Shown here: positions 1-11,800 of the stretch, piece after piece
Numbering within the stretch: the first letter of the stretch is position 1
How the letters are laid out: each line of letters opens with the position of its first letter
NCBI GenBank assembly: GCA_914767715.1
Contig: OU612074.1
Coordinates: 21,254,062 to 21,314,061, forward strand
Direction: 5' to 3'
DNA: 60,000 nucleotides
From: Membranipora membranacea
Lineage: Eukaryota; Bryozoa; Gymnolaemata; Cheilostomatida; Membraniporidae
Made by a program: the position numbers and the translations under genes
Notes under the pieces: generated by a model
Told to the model about the DNA's origin: nothing
Seen by the model: only the letters and a program-made list of their open reading frames with translations
Database searches by the model: none

Positions 1-59
1 ACTAGAAGGATGTATATTGTGAAGATTTGTGTGTTTTAGCTCTAAACCTCTAGCCAATA

Positions 60-520
60 TGTTATTCAAAAGCTTTATCATGTCCCTCAACCCCTATTTT
101 TTACCTATTATTTTTACTTGTATCTATGCAAGTGATAAAAAGGTATCAGAAAGATTTTTAAAGATTGTGCTAAACTTGGTATGGAGTATCACAACACAGA
201 TTCACACATTCAGAAAATAACTATAACGCTTGCCATCAAATACATAGAAGACGGTGATCATTTCATTAATGAATTTTTGAGTCAATGCCCCGGAAGATAT
301 CGAACTGTTAAATATAGAGGAGCACTGGGCAGAGATAGTTTTTTACGCCACCTTGTACATACTTTAAAGGATATTTTGTTTTAAACAATCCTACAGAGCT
401 TTTTTACCATTTTTGTTCATGTATTCTTTTAAGGCCAGTATTTACACTAAATTTTGCGACATGTAATATTGTCTGTGATAAGTAATAAATCAATCAATCA
501 ATCAATCAATTGATTGAGCG
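60..520 (+). mobile_element. 3' end of a degraded non-LTR retrotransposon (LINE)
   Basis: A short open frame (about 181-384) ends in a peptide of the kind that closes many CR1/Jockey-type LINE reverse transcriptases, with a motif like RDSFLRHLVHTL just before the stop. It is followed by a short AT-rich 3' tail ending in an (AATC)n run at about 487-517. The same terminal pattern (an IxxxDHxxN-like stretch, a CP pair, a final R-x(n)-L-x-x-L motif) recurs at 27.58-27.83 kb, which supports a repeat family rather than a gene. Upstream frames are broken, so this is a truncated dead copy. The family assignment is inference. Confidence 0.45.
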
Positions 521-672
521 TTAAACACATTATACTTGTCAATAGAAATAAAACTCATCATCTAATTCACAGGTATCAGCCAAAATGGTAGATCAAAAGT
601 TCTCCCAAATATAGAATAGAAAACATTCAGAGAGTTAGCATCAAAATTGCAGGAGCCAGCATTTGATTTGGT

Positions 673-1624
673 TTACAATAACTTTTTCAGTGTTTTCCAG
701 GGGTCAGCAGGTTTATCTCGTAAAGATTTACAATACACAGACTTAGCATACCTAATCTCTTGTTTAATGGTGGTGTTAAGTGATCTCACAACACTAGAGT
801 AGTTATTATTGATAGCATGGCACCTGTCTGCTATACGTTTCCGGTATTTTCCCATTCATCCAGTTCTGGTCACAGCAGGCTACATATCTTGACTGATGGT
901 ATACATTCATCGGCGCAGTAATTCAAGTAGTCTGTAAGGATTGTGACTTGGGCGTTGACATCAGGATCATCTAGTAGTACTGGCCAGTAGGCAGCTGGGC
1001 ACTTTATCGTTGCCCTCTGATGACCATATCTTCTTGCTTTTTTATTTGGGTTCGAATTTACTACTAGGATTATACTTTGGATTTAGCATCACTGGGTCAT
1101 GATCTAAGCCACTAACACTAGGGAGTCTATAATATTTGTAGCTGCCTTTTGGTTCATACAACACTCGTCTATTTGTTTATCTTTCCTAGTGGAGCATTTC
1201 ATTTGTTGCTTAATTCTGGGAAGTTTTATTGGGGTGCTGTTAAATTCTCCTAGGACATATATGTTTGAGTTAGGATAAGTTTTTTCCAGTGTGTCAAGTT
1301 CCTCATGAATTTGCTTACTGCTTCCTTGGTAACCTTTGAGTGGGAGGTGAGAATAATATTGCATGGATTAGCAAAATTACAATACAGGCTATCTCCCTGT
1401 GAGTTCAGAATGGACCGGAAAATGCTATAATTTAGAAGTTCTACTTGTGAATCCTCTATGTTGGAGTGTACCCATGACCTAGTTACGGCAATAATGCAGC
1501 AGTTTTGAAGAAGTTGATGATGGGAGAGGGCTTCTACCATGTTTTTTATACTCCTTAGAAGTTCAGGTGTTACTGGCTTAACTTTCTCCTTATATCTTAG
1601 CTTCCAGACACTGTTTTGGTACAT
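673..1624 (-). mobile_element. Degraded LINE fragment with AP-endonuclease-like domain
   Basis: Three overlapping minus-strand frames carry recognisable non-LTR retrotransposon pieces. From 1624 downward there is an endonuclease-like stretch (a TRSW-x-x-SNI motif where active elements have TETWL-x-x-SI, then YSIFRS-x-x-NSQG). At 1104-1364 lies a VLGEFNS motif corresponding to the usual LGDFN of the exo-endonuclease domain. At 673-855 there is the basic linker usually found between endonuclease and reverse transcriptase, ending in DPWKTLKKLL. The frame shifts between pieces and the reverse transcriptase core is absent, so the copy is inactive. It faces away from the LINE end at 60-520 and is a separate insertion. 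Confidence 0.6.
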
Positions 1625-2411
1625 TTTAGAAGCTTTGTTAGGTCCTTGGGGTGTTTTTAAATCGATTGCGGTAAACTGTCTGTTGATCTGACAGGTGTTT
1701 TTGGTAAAAGTAAGACTAATTCAGTGAGAGTTAGCAGTGCAGAATTTCAGCACGGCTGCCATGTTTCGGCGCCAAAATATTGATACTTGATATTTGACAT
1801 TAGGCTCTGAAGTTTGCAATACATGGTCAGAGCTATCCTCTCCCATTCTCTAAGTGGACAACTTCGGAACCCAGAATTAATAAGGCAGTGCAATGACTTT
1901 AGCACATTTTATTTTCTTAGGGGTCTCAGCCCCAATATGCGATGTAGGTAGCTATAAGCTTAAGCTGGCCATGGAGTGCTTTGATTGGGCGGTAACAATA
2001 TAGTGCCCACCCCTTGGAAGTTTGAAAACAAAAAGCTGTATATAAGTATACTAATATATTTTTGTTTGATGAATGTTGAACTCCACTGCAGTGTGCAAAT
2101 ACTCAATTGCTCGAAGGGAATCATCACATTGAAAGTCATAGGCTCAATTTATGGAGAGCCTGTATTCTTGTTCTCGTGAGAGTCAAACATACATCATCAC
2201 ACATATACTCGGGTCTCAACATGTTGAAAGCTTGCATTTTCATCCTTGAAGAATTCAACTCCGAGAAAGATTATTCTCAAGAATCTTACTCCTATCCGAT
2301 ATCAGTCATTCAGGCAGTAACACAACGACATGTTTAATACCAGTGATGTGACAATAATTTATAGGCTGATGCTCAGGCCGGGATTAATGATCAGATTGTT
2401 TTACTTTGCAG

Positions 2412-4736
2412 AAAGTACCACTCACATCTGGTAACAGAAGGTCATTCATAGATGGTGCCAGCACTACACCTCAGGGGGGGGGGGGGACTAAGGAAACTTT
2501 ATCACAGGAGGATGCATATCTTCAACCCATAACAGTACATATTTTCTCATCCTCGGATATCTATTTTATCAAACGACTTTATTCTTAGTTGTTTACTGAG
2601 GTTTCAAGAAGGAATAACAGTAACTTCACATCACAAATGTCGACATCATCAAAACTATTTTCAGGTATCGGTAGTGTGGGATTTGTACACAGTCCCCTGA
2701 TGACTGAACCTGCCGAGACTGCGAGCACAGATCTGATTCAAATCACTGACTGGATGCTAGTTTTTATGCACATAGTAGCATAATAGTAATAGCATAATAG
2801 AATAGTAACATAATAGCGGTAGTGCTGTTGATGGTCCAGCTTTGGGAATAGATAAGACCAGTTTAACACCATCACAACTGAAGCCGCTAGCAGCAGGACA
2901 ATAAATAGAAACTTTAGCACATTCTAAACATAAATGCTTTACTCAAATAGATTTATGTATCAGAAGGTTATGTATCAGGGGTGTCTGTATCAGGGGTGTA
3001 TGTATCAGGGGTGTATGTATCAGGGGTGTATGTATCAGGGGTGTATGTATCAGGGGTGTATGTATCAGGGGTGTGTGTATCAGCGGTGTATGTATCAGGG
3101 GTGTATGTATCAGGGGTGTATGTGTCAGGGATGTATGTATCAGGGGTATATGTATCAGGGGTGTATGTAACTGAGGCGCATGTATCAGGGGTGAATATAT
3201 CAGGGGTGTATGTATCAGGGGTGTTTGTAGGGACAACTCCTCGTTAGCCTTCAGCTCTTTCATTTATAGAAAATATTTCATGAGATAAGATTGATTGATT
3301 GATTGATTGATTTGATTGATTTCATATATTTGTCATGAGTATTAAAAAACACTATGATTTTTGTTCTGGATGTAAGCTGTCCATAAAGTAGTGTAAAAAG
3401 TGTAGAATAGAAGAAATCAAATTTTAGGTTCAGCCTTCAACACTGATATCGCAGCATCAATGGTCATGGTGAACCCTGCAGATGGGAAGAAATATGAAAT
3501 TCTCACTGGTAGAAAAGCCAACACTACCAACTTCCCCAACCCAGCTGATGGGTATGTTTCATGTTAGTATACCAACAAAGTTCAATAAAATATATCAACA
3601 TATGTGGTTAAACTCAATGTTAGCTAAAACCTTTAAACTCTCCAGGCCTGTTAGGCAAATTGGGCTATGTTATGACATGATATGAAGATTACACACGCAT
3701 TCAGAATTTTTTTATCGCTAGCCATTTCCCTCCCACTCATTCTGATCAATTTTGACTTATCATAGAAATGAGATAGAATGAGGTTATGTATGAGTTTATA
3801 AACTTGAGTTGATTGCAAACGAAGACGCTTGGGACCATCTACCAACAGGTCAGGTCACTGGACCCTTTGTTTACTGTCTTGGCGATAACCGGAGGAAGAC
3901 AATAGTGATAACAAGTACGACCCAGCAGACAGCTTCACCATAGATCTGTTGGACGAGCTGTACCAGGAGAACTCATCTGCCATTTTTACAATAGACTATA
4001 CGACTCAGTGTGAACAATTGCCAACAATAATTGCTAACGAATATTACACATTACACACTATCAGTAATATGAATCCAAATCTGGTAGACTAATCTCACTC
4101 ATAATATGCAGAGAGGAAGATGAATATAACAATGATCATGCCACAGAATTTTTTTTTATGAACTATTTTACTGAATTTAAAATGCTGCCCAGTTTGCCGT
4201 GAATTAAACTATGCCGATTCACATTAGAAATGCCAGGTTTATTGCTTGCCATTCAAAATTTGATATCTATCATACCATATTATTACAGACAGCTATGTGT
4301 ATTTGAATCATCAATTAATTTTGTTATGAATAAATAGTCCAGCTAAGGATCACTTCATATTCAAAATCAATTCTAATTTCTGCATGTCAATGATATCTTG
4401 TGTATGGAAGGGTGGATGGCTAATACTGCTCCCTTAGTCTATCCAAAATATTCAATAGTAGTCGGCCCCTGAACAGTGCGGCTATTGCCAAAATAAGGGA
4501 AATAGCCATAACTCCAGATGTTGTGCAGCCAATTTTCTCCTGAGATATGGAGCCTGAATAGTGTGATATAATCATTAAGTCAAAGGTCCCATCTCCAACA
4601 GGTTTGAAGTCATAAAGAAACTCTACACCATTTGATAGTGTTGTTTCACATTGATTCTTTTTCCAAACAGAGCTCAGTTGAACCTGAGATAAAGCTGCCC
4701 ATTGGCTATGCTAAAATTGTCACTGCCAATGGCTGA
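2412..4736 (+). CDS. Putative unrecognised multi-exon coding region
   Basis: Four exon-like segments can be joined in phase on the plus strand: about 2412-2454 (or 2412-2430), 3428-3551, 3906-4083 and 4671-4736. The second reads through MVMVNPADGKKYEILTGR and has an acceptor ATTTTAG and donor GTATGT. The third begins DNKYDPADSF and contains DLLDELYQENSSA. The last follows an excellent pyrimidine tract (TTCTTTTTCCAAACAG) and ends PIGYAKIVTANG then TGA. Splice phases agree (1, 2, 0), which is the main support. I do not recognise the protein, no start codon is assigned, and a 15-bp minisatellite sits in the first intron. It could be an independent small gene or chance frames. It does not join in phase to the DEG/ENaC gene downstream. 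Confidence 0.27.
2474..2486. repeat. Poly-G tract (13 G)
   Basis: An uninterrupted run of 13 G in AT-rich surroundings. Similar G or C runs occur at 21238-21247, 22931-22943, 31332-31346 and 35576-35587. Confidence 0.9.
2955..3230. repeat. 15-bp minisatellite, about 18 copies
   Basis: A tandem array of the 15-bp unit TGTATCAGGGGTGTA, nearly perfect in the middle and degenerate at both ends. Because the unit is a multiple of three it keeps several frames open on both strands, giving false proteins of repeating MYQGC, VSGVY or HTPLI. No gene is needed to explain these frames. Confidence 0.95.
3288..3320. repeat. (GATT)n microsatellite
   Basis: GATT tandem repeat with one interruption, the complement of the (AATC)n tail at 487-517. 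It may mark the end of another LINE copy, but no coding remnant is visible beside it. Confidence 0.8.
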
Positions 4737-5844
4737 CTGGTACCAGTTTCAGTTTAGCAGCATGATGCACACCCTGTTCAGGATGCCTTTCATGCCCTCA
4801 CATCTGGGATGCATTTTAGTTTGCTAGGTTGTATCACATCCTCAGTATGAGGATTTAGGGCACCTTACATCCCTCTTTAGGGGCTGCCCAATCTTCTGTT
4901 TCTTACTAAACAGCAAGTCAGTCAAGAAATATAAGTCACTAACCTGAGCAAACTGCTATTCTTTGGTGTGACCCCCTGACTACTCAACGCAAAGATATAT
5001 GACATTAATTGATTTGATTGTCCGAAGTGATTAGATATGATGGCACCAAATACTTGTAAGAATATCCTTTGGATAATGGAGATGGACTTGTGTTAGGGTT
5101 TGCTTTGATGAATAATCAGTAAGTGCCTAAGTTTTGAAATTCCATTAAAACACATCCTCCTGTCCAAGTAACAACAAATGTGTACGTAATAATATAGATT
5201 ACCAAATATTTGTCTTATAGGTCAATGAGCGAAATAATATCAGTGATTAATTTAGACACAGATATTTAAATTTATGTACATCTATGTTTGGCTGGCAAGG
5301 CAAAACAATACACTCCAAATAAATAATTGAAAGTAGAAATGTGCCAATAATTATTATGCAATAATTAAACCTCATGGGGCCATGAAATATTAAAATCGCT
5401 GAAACTTTGTCTGTAACTATAACGCTGCATTTGAAATCCACTCTGTCAAGTGTTGACACACTGGTCAGTTCTGTGTTATAGAAGTACCGCCATGACAGCA
5501 GTGAGACAGATATATGTGCAGCCTTTTATTCCAGGTATCAGTTATCAGAGTATTGCCATTACATATGTTGTCATTCTTTATTCTGTTCTTGTTTTTTATT
5601 TACTCCCTCTGATGGTTGCACATTTATAGTGTCTTTTTTCTGAAAAAAACCCTGTAATACTGAGGCCCATTACTGGCAATTGCCTGGCACCGTCAAATAC
5701 AACATCAAAGATGTGTTGACCCACAACAAAACATATACTGAATATCCTACCTGATTGTGATGAAGATAACCCCAATCCATGAGAGCTCTCAACTGATATC
5801 TATTCTGCCCTGTAGGTTTTTTAGGTTCTATAAATGCTAAAACA

Positions 5845-8800
5845 ATGTTTCCTTACATCTTTTTGGATCTTACAGATCTTCAAAACTTGCCGCAGAATGA
5901 TATGAAGGTTCTTCAGAAGTGTAGCCAGGTAAATATCGATATTCCCGCCGAGGAATCAAAGTCATATCTGGGTTACATAGACATAAAAGCTCCATCCTTC
6001 CATCAGCAGCCTCCCAAGCCTGTGTCTGTTACGGATATAGAGAGCACATTTGAATCTTTCGCCAAAAACACAACATTTCACGGATTCAACCAAGTAAGTT
6101 AAAATTCAACAACAGAAATTTGTGTTATAAAATCGCCAGTCATTCGATTTTTAACAGTTTAACGTAGGTCACATTCAATAAGTATTATTCTGAAGTCAAC
6201 CCATAAAAGGAACATTGTCTGATTCGTACATGTAAGGAATTTTATGAATATTAAGAAATATGATATATCCTTATAATAGTTACTTGTATGCTTGGCAAAA
6301 ATCTGTTAAGAGAAAATGTCAACAAAATTCATATTAATATCATAAAACTTTTCTGACCAAGGTTGTCAACTCGAAAAGTAGAAAGAGAAAAATCACATGG
6401 ATGATTGCTATTGCTGTGGCGTTCTGTTGTGTTGTTTCGATTGTACTCAAAAGGTAAGAATTGGCTGAGATTTGAGCCTCATTCTTTGCCTAGTTAGCAA
6501 CCAACACTGTCATGAGATATAAATACCTCTTTTATATCGGTATCATCTGAATGACCAACAAGATAGCCCACCCCTCCAATAAGTCTACTACATTACAACC
6601 CTGATAATATTGCCCATGAGAGACAAGATAAAAAATATTCAAAGAGAGTCAAATTTCAAAACTGGGCTTTTCATCAATCTACTAATGTCAGAATTTCCTT
6701 TTCACGATATAAGAAAAACATCCACAGCCTGATTTTGTGCCTTGAAGCTCTGAATCTCATTTCACTATGGTAGGATTGTCAATATCAGAATATTACCATA
6801 TCCATTCATATATTCAATAAAGAGCATGAATTGTATTTGTCAATATACCGCCCGATTATATCTACATGCTTTGCATGAGTGATACTGTGATGGTGGGTAA
6901 AATAATGTCTAAACTCTAAACTCTAAGAGTTAAATGACTATTGTTTGTTATTTACAGGACTCTAACCTACTTTGAGTTCAACACAGTTACTGACACACAG
7001 ACAGAACACAAGAACATTCTGGAATTCCCGGCAGTAACAGTCTGCAATTTTAATATGTGAGTAAAAAGTGAATCAACAAATTCGGTATTTATAGCTCATT
7101 TGTCAAAATTATGTACATGCAGCATAGCTTCTGACGCAAACTTCTCTCTTAAAAGGGAATTTGCAGCTATCTGACTACTAAGTACTGTTGGTTCCAACGC
7201 TGCCAATCAGATCAGAGCCATCACATTGGCTACATTGCCCCTCAATTATCAGACAGGAACATGAATTGACTAAGCTAACACGATAAATCAGATAGGATTC
7301 CTGTTTATTCTGATAATGATTTAGAATGACTACTAATTATCTCATTACAGGCGTCAACTGAGCTCTGATGATGATGATTATGATTATGGCTATTTGTACG
7401 GAGCAATAAATGATGGTCCAACAACAGATGGTCATGTGACCCCAGTTGAAATACCGTTTCTCTCAGAATATGAGTCTCTCCTTGCTGGCCTTCGACCAAT
7501 CCACTCAGAAACAGGTATTCTGTTCAATTATCTATTCTATTATTGGCTCTTTATTAACCACAGCAAATATTAGATTTATACTTTGATATGAAGAGTCAAA
7601 AAGGATTTATAACTACATCTCAAAACCAATCCTCGAGTGAAAGTACATAATTACAAGATCTGAGCATGGTGGTTTAAACAGTACTAATAATGAATGATAA
7701 TTTGTGTAAATTTCAGATCTGGAGCCACCAGACATAGATATAAGCATACAGTATAGATTAGCCATTGCACTTCATTAATTTTGTGTTATAGGCTACAAAA
7801 AGACCAAAGCAAAACATAGTATTGGAGCTAGTTGTGAATTACCAGTTATGCAATATCTTACCCTGAGAAAATTTATAGCACTTCTTGGTAAAACTATGTA
7901 TAGTGTTCTAAAGTTTCCCCTTCTTATCAATGTGATATCAAAGCCGGGGCTGTACCAGCCAAATAAGCTTCCATCTTCCCAATACCTTTACTTTACAACT
8001 TTGTGTCCATAAGTTAGAAATAAATATATTTTAATCGTCTTGGGCATGGTACAATAGTATGTAACTTAATTTGTTAATCTTTACAGTGTTCTCTAAAGTA
8101 GATAAAATTGGTAGCTAATAGGGCTGATACAGGTCTAGCTGAAATAAGAGGGCAACTACTGAAACTATATATAAGTTTTCAAAAAAGTTGTATGAATCAT
8201 TTCAGTGTAGAAATTTTGCATAACTACTGCAGAACTAGCTGCAAGAAGATATATTACTCTGGTGTTTCTTTAGTCTATGAATCTCTACTTGCGTTGTCAT
8301 TGCATCAAACGCAGCGTCAGAATGCCATACTGTATTTCAAAATTTCAATAGATGCAATTTGAGCCAATAATGAAGGCAGGTAGTAGCATGCATTGGCCAA
8401 TCTAACTCACTTGTTTATATCTATGGGGAGAACAGAGGGTCATGATAATGTTGATTTCAGTTCACCATCATTGATCAGCTCCTCAACAGAAGGTCCCACT
8501 GTCAGATCAGGTAAACAAATACAATATAGAGAAGCGTTGACTGATATATTATAGCAGAAATTACAAAACGCTATACAGCCTCGTAGGTTTTCAGGATCCT
8601 GACAAATTATTGCAAGAGTTTTTTGAAAATTTGACCTAGATTTTTAAATTTTTTTGCAACCATAGACTCCTGCAAGGGAGGCAGTAGGCTTAGAAATTGT
8701 ATCCAAGCTCAAGTTATCTAGTATAATAAAGCATTCTCGGATGAGAGCTCTGTTCTTTTGTTGAGCATGCCTCATACCCATTATCTGGGGCTCCCTGCAC

Positions 8801-11800
8801 ACAAAGCTGTCTTCAATTTCTTCAGAGAAAATATAGCAAGCTTCAATTTTAAAACTCTCATCTTCAGACCTAATTCTTCAAAAAAACTGAACCGTGGTGT
8901 TATCTACTCATTTCTGCTTAGAATGACTCATGTGCTTGAGTTTCGGTTTTGGTTTGAAAGGCTGATAAGTTTCAGTTTGTTATTGCTTGGAGTTGTTTGT
9001 CCAAAACACCTTATCTGAGTAGCCAACTCCAAATTGTTGGGCTGAATTCCAGTCTAAAATCTTTTATTGATTTTTCATTTAAACTGACTAAATCTTTTCT
9101 TCAACTTAAAAACACTCAAACTTCAGTAAAATACGCGGGGAGCCCCTTATCTTCTCTGCTTCCACTTTCTACATGGGGGAAGAAATCCTGCGGTAACCCC
9201 ATGGTCACCAAATTAATTCTAGAATTTTTACAACTCTTTAATTTGTAGCTTATTTGTGCACACAAGGTCCATTTGATTTTCTCAGTCTTAGCTTTACAAT
9301 GATGTAAGAAATTTTGTATGTGTCATTTCTCTGTGAAATTCTTACTCTGATCTTAATGATTGATAGTTATCAAAGCAAGTATGAATAAGTTTTATGAAAA
9401 TCTCTCAAAAGTGCATTCTTGAAAAAAGAAATAGAAATTTCTGAATTTTAATGTTTCAGCCATTAAATGTCATTAAATAGTATATATATATTTATGTATA
9501 TATATATATATATATGATTAAAGAATCAAATGTATATTGTTGTTGTGAGAACAACAGAAGATTATGGAAATCCTGGTCGTCAGTCATCATCATTGCTTTC
9601 TTCAACAGAGGATGTCACAGTCAAAGCAGGTCAAAGAAAATAATACAAGAATGTGCTAGCTTCTTATTAAGCATGGGTTATATTATATTATCATTACTCT
9701 CAAGTCAATGATTGAAAGTAAATCAGTATGAATAAGTGTTTAGGGCTACGTGTTGTGATAAATGTCTCAAAACTTATGTCGTGAAAGTAATGAGCAATAA
9801 GGTGTGTAGATGCAAATTAACAGGTCAGATTACAAAAATATAACAAAAATTAATCTTGTTATTTAAAGATGAGAGGACGACGGAGGATTATGGTACAAAT
9901 GATTTTGGTTCAGCATCATCGGCTCCTTCAACAGATGATGTCACAGACAGGGCACAGCAACCGTCAGCACATCAACCGTCAGAGAAAAACCAAGAAGATC
10001 CTTCTTCAGTGAGTACTTACCGCCAAACAGTAGAGAGGGATTGATTGTTGAGATGAGTTGACCACAACAGAATAATTTGAAATCCTCAGGGAAGAGCGAG
10101 ACGGCTTGAATAAAGGCAGATACATTCTTACCCAATTAGAGGGACTTGGCCCCAATTATAAAGCTTTGCCCTGTTTACTGAAACTCAGCCCAAAAACAAA
10201 ATTTGGTGTATTAGGTACAATTGAGCAATTATTGAGTTGAAACAGAGAGGTCAGAGAAAAACTTCTGACTTGTTACCTACTGCAGAATAGAGGCTTTCTT
10301 ATCTCTTCTTTTTTTGTGGAAATATGATGCATCCAATTTTTGCAATACCCTTGTGTTAGTGATATGAATCAATCAATCAGACTAGCAACTAGCAGGACAT
10401 ATGTATACAAGGGAAAATTAGATACATATATAGTAGGAGTATAGAGAGAGTCATGCTGATGGATTAACCAAATCTAGCAGATACAATATCTTGCTGAGCA
10501 CTGATTGAGAGAAGTTTTGTAATTTGGGCCATGTCCAAACGGTGACAAGTTTGGCTCGGGCCAAGTTCGTATGGTGCCAAGGTTGGCTTGGGCAAAGATT
10601 GGAGTTAAGATGTCCCGCCTCCGCCTGGTGTCAGCATTATAAAGAAACGACGGTCAACCTTTGACAACGTAAAGCCTAGAAAGCCTAGAAAGCAAGAAAC
10701 AGTGTTGATTCCCTAGTGTTTTTTCCTACTGAGCACATTTATCAACAAACCCTTATTTTGTTTCTATCTCAGGAGCAATTTGATGACTTTATTGATGATC
10801 TGAAGCAAAATGGCTGGAATCTGCAGGAGACTCACACTCAGAGTGCGCAGAAAACTTTGTTGGAATGTAAATTTGGAAAATTCAACTGCACTCAAGAGGT
10901 AAATGACTCTACTTCCATTAAGTTGCTCTGAAAACGTTAACAGCAAATCTTGATTTTGTAGTATTTGTGGTGTTCTTTAGGTAGTTTAACAATGGGAGAG
11001 TGTATTTAATGATAACCTCAAATATCATTTTGTGCTTCAGTGGTTCAGTCAGACCCTCACTCCACTGGGTAACTGTTACACCTTTAATCACGATGATCTC
11101 ATAGTTGGAAGAGGTGCAGGTGATAGCCGAGTGATTCAGACTGCTCCAGGACCAGCACATGGACTACTTATCAAACTTGACATTCAGCATGTGAGTTTCC
11201 AATTGAACAGTTTTTCGATTGTATTGTTATCAGCTAGTAAAGTTAATCTGTGTTGTTTGAGCTTTATATAGATAGAGCTAACGATAACCATACAGATCTT
11301 CATTCGAGTCGATGCTTTTAAGAGTGATTGATATTTTCAATACATTCACTAAATGTGAGTGTTATGGTATTAAAGATTGTCAACATAAAGCAAGGATTGT
11401 TGTTTCTATAATTGTAGTATGAATATACAACTTTACTGCCCTTTGTTGGTGTCAAAGTACTGATACATCCTAAGAGTGAGGCGCCTGACATGACCAAAGA
11501 GGGAATCAATGTAGGTGTGGGACGCCAAGCTGACATAACACTCTCTCAAACAAAGGTAAGCAGTTCTCACAAACAAAAGTAAGCCCACCAGCAAGACTTT
11601 GCCCTGTATATCAGCTGAATTAATTTACCAATTCATGATCAAAATTCAATTCGATTCATCATTTGCATCCTTCAAATTGCACCAGAAGGCAAAATAGACT
11701 CGAAAAAGGGAAATTTGGGTTGGTGTTAAGCAACACAGTAGAGGATTAATTGAAGTTTCTGTTTTCAATTAAGAATATTCAGCATAACTATGTGCATCTG

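Larger units (their letters stand above)
7717..10008 (+). other. Ser/Thr/acid-rich duplicated exon block inside the DEG/ENaC gene
   Basis: The exons at 8461-8510, 9558-9629 and 9869-10008 share a common core: a short Ser-rich stretch, then SST(E/D) and DVT or PTV. The last two also share an (R)TTEDYG-like start at the DNA level. Flanking intron DNA is similar too: a stretch with AAGTATGAATAAGT...TCTCAAAA near 9380 resembles one near 9730, so the duplication was genomic and about 350 bp long. The exon at 9558-9629 begins and ends in phase 1, and the pair 7717-7750 plus 8461-8510 is jointly phase 1 to phase 1, so either can be skipped without a frameshift. The donor at 9630 (GTCAAA) is weak. 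The block lies early in the extracellular part, after TM1. Confidence 0.65.

Noticed and set aside
2934-3263. Open frames of 78-106 codons on both strands encoding repeated MYQGC, VSGVY or HTPLI
   Set aside because: Produced by the 15-bp minisatellite, whose unit length keeps frames open; no splice signals or start context.
9514-9711. 65-codon frame MIKESNVYCCC... across the DEG/ENaC intron
   Set aside because: It overlaps the duplicated exon in a different frame; the in-frame reading with DYGNPGRQ matches its paralogous exons.
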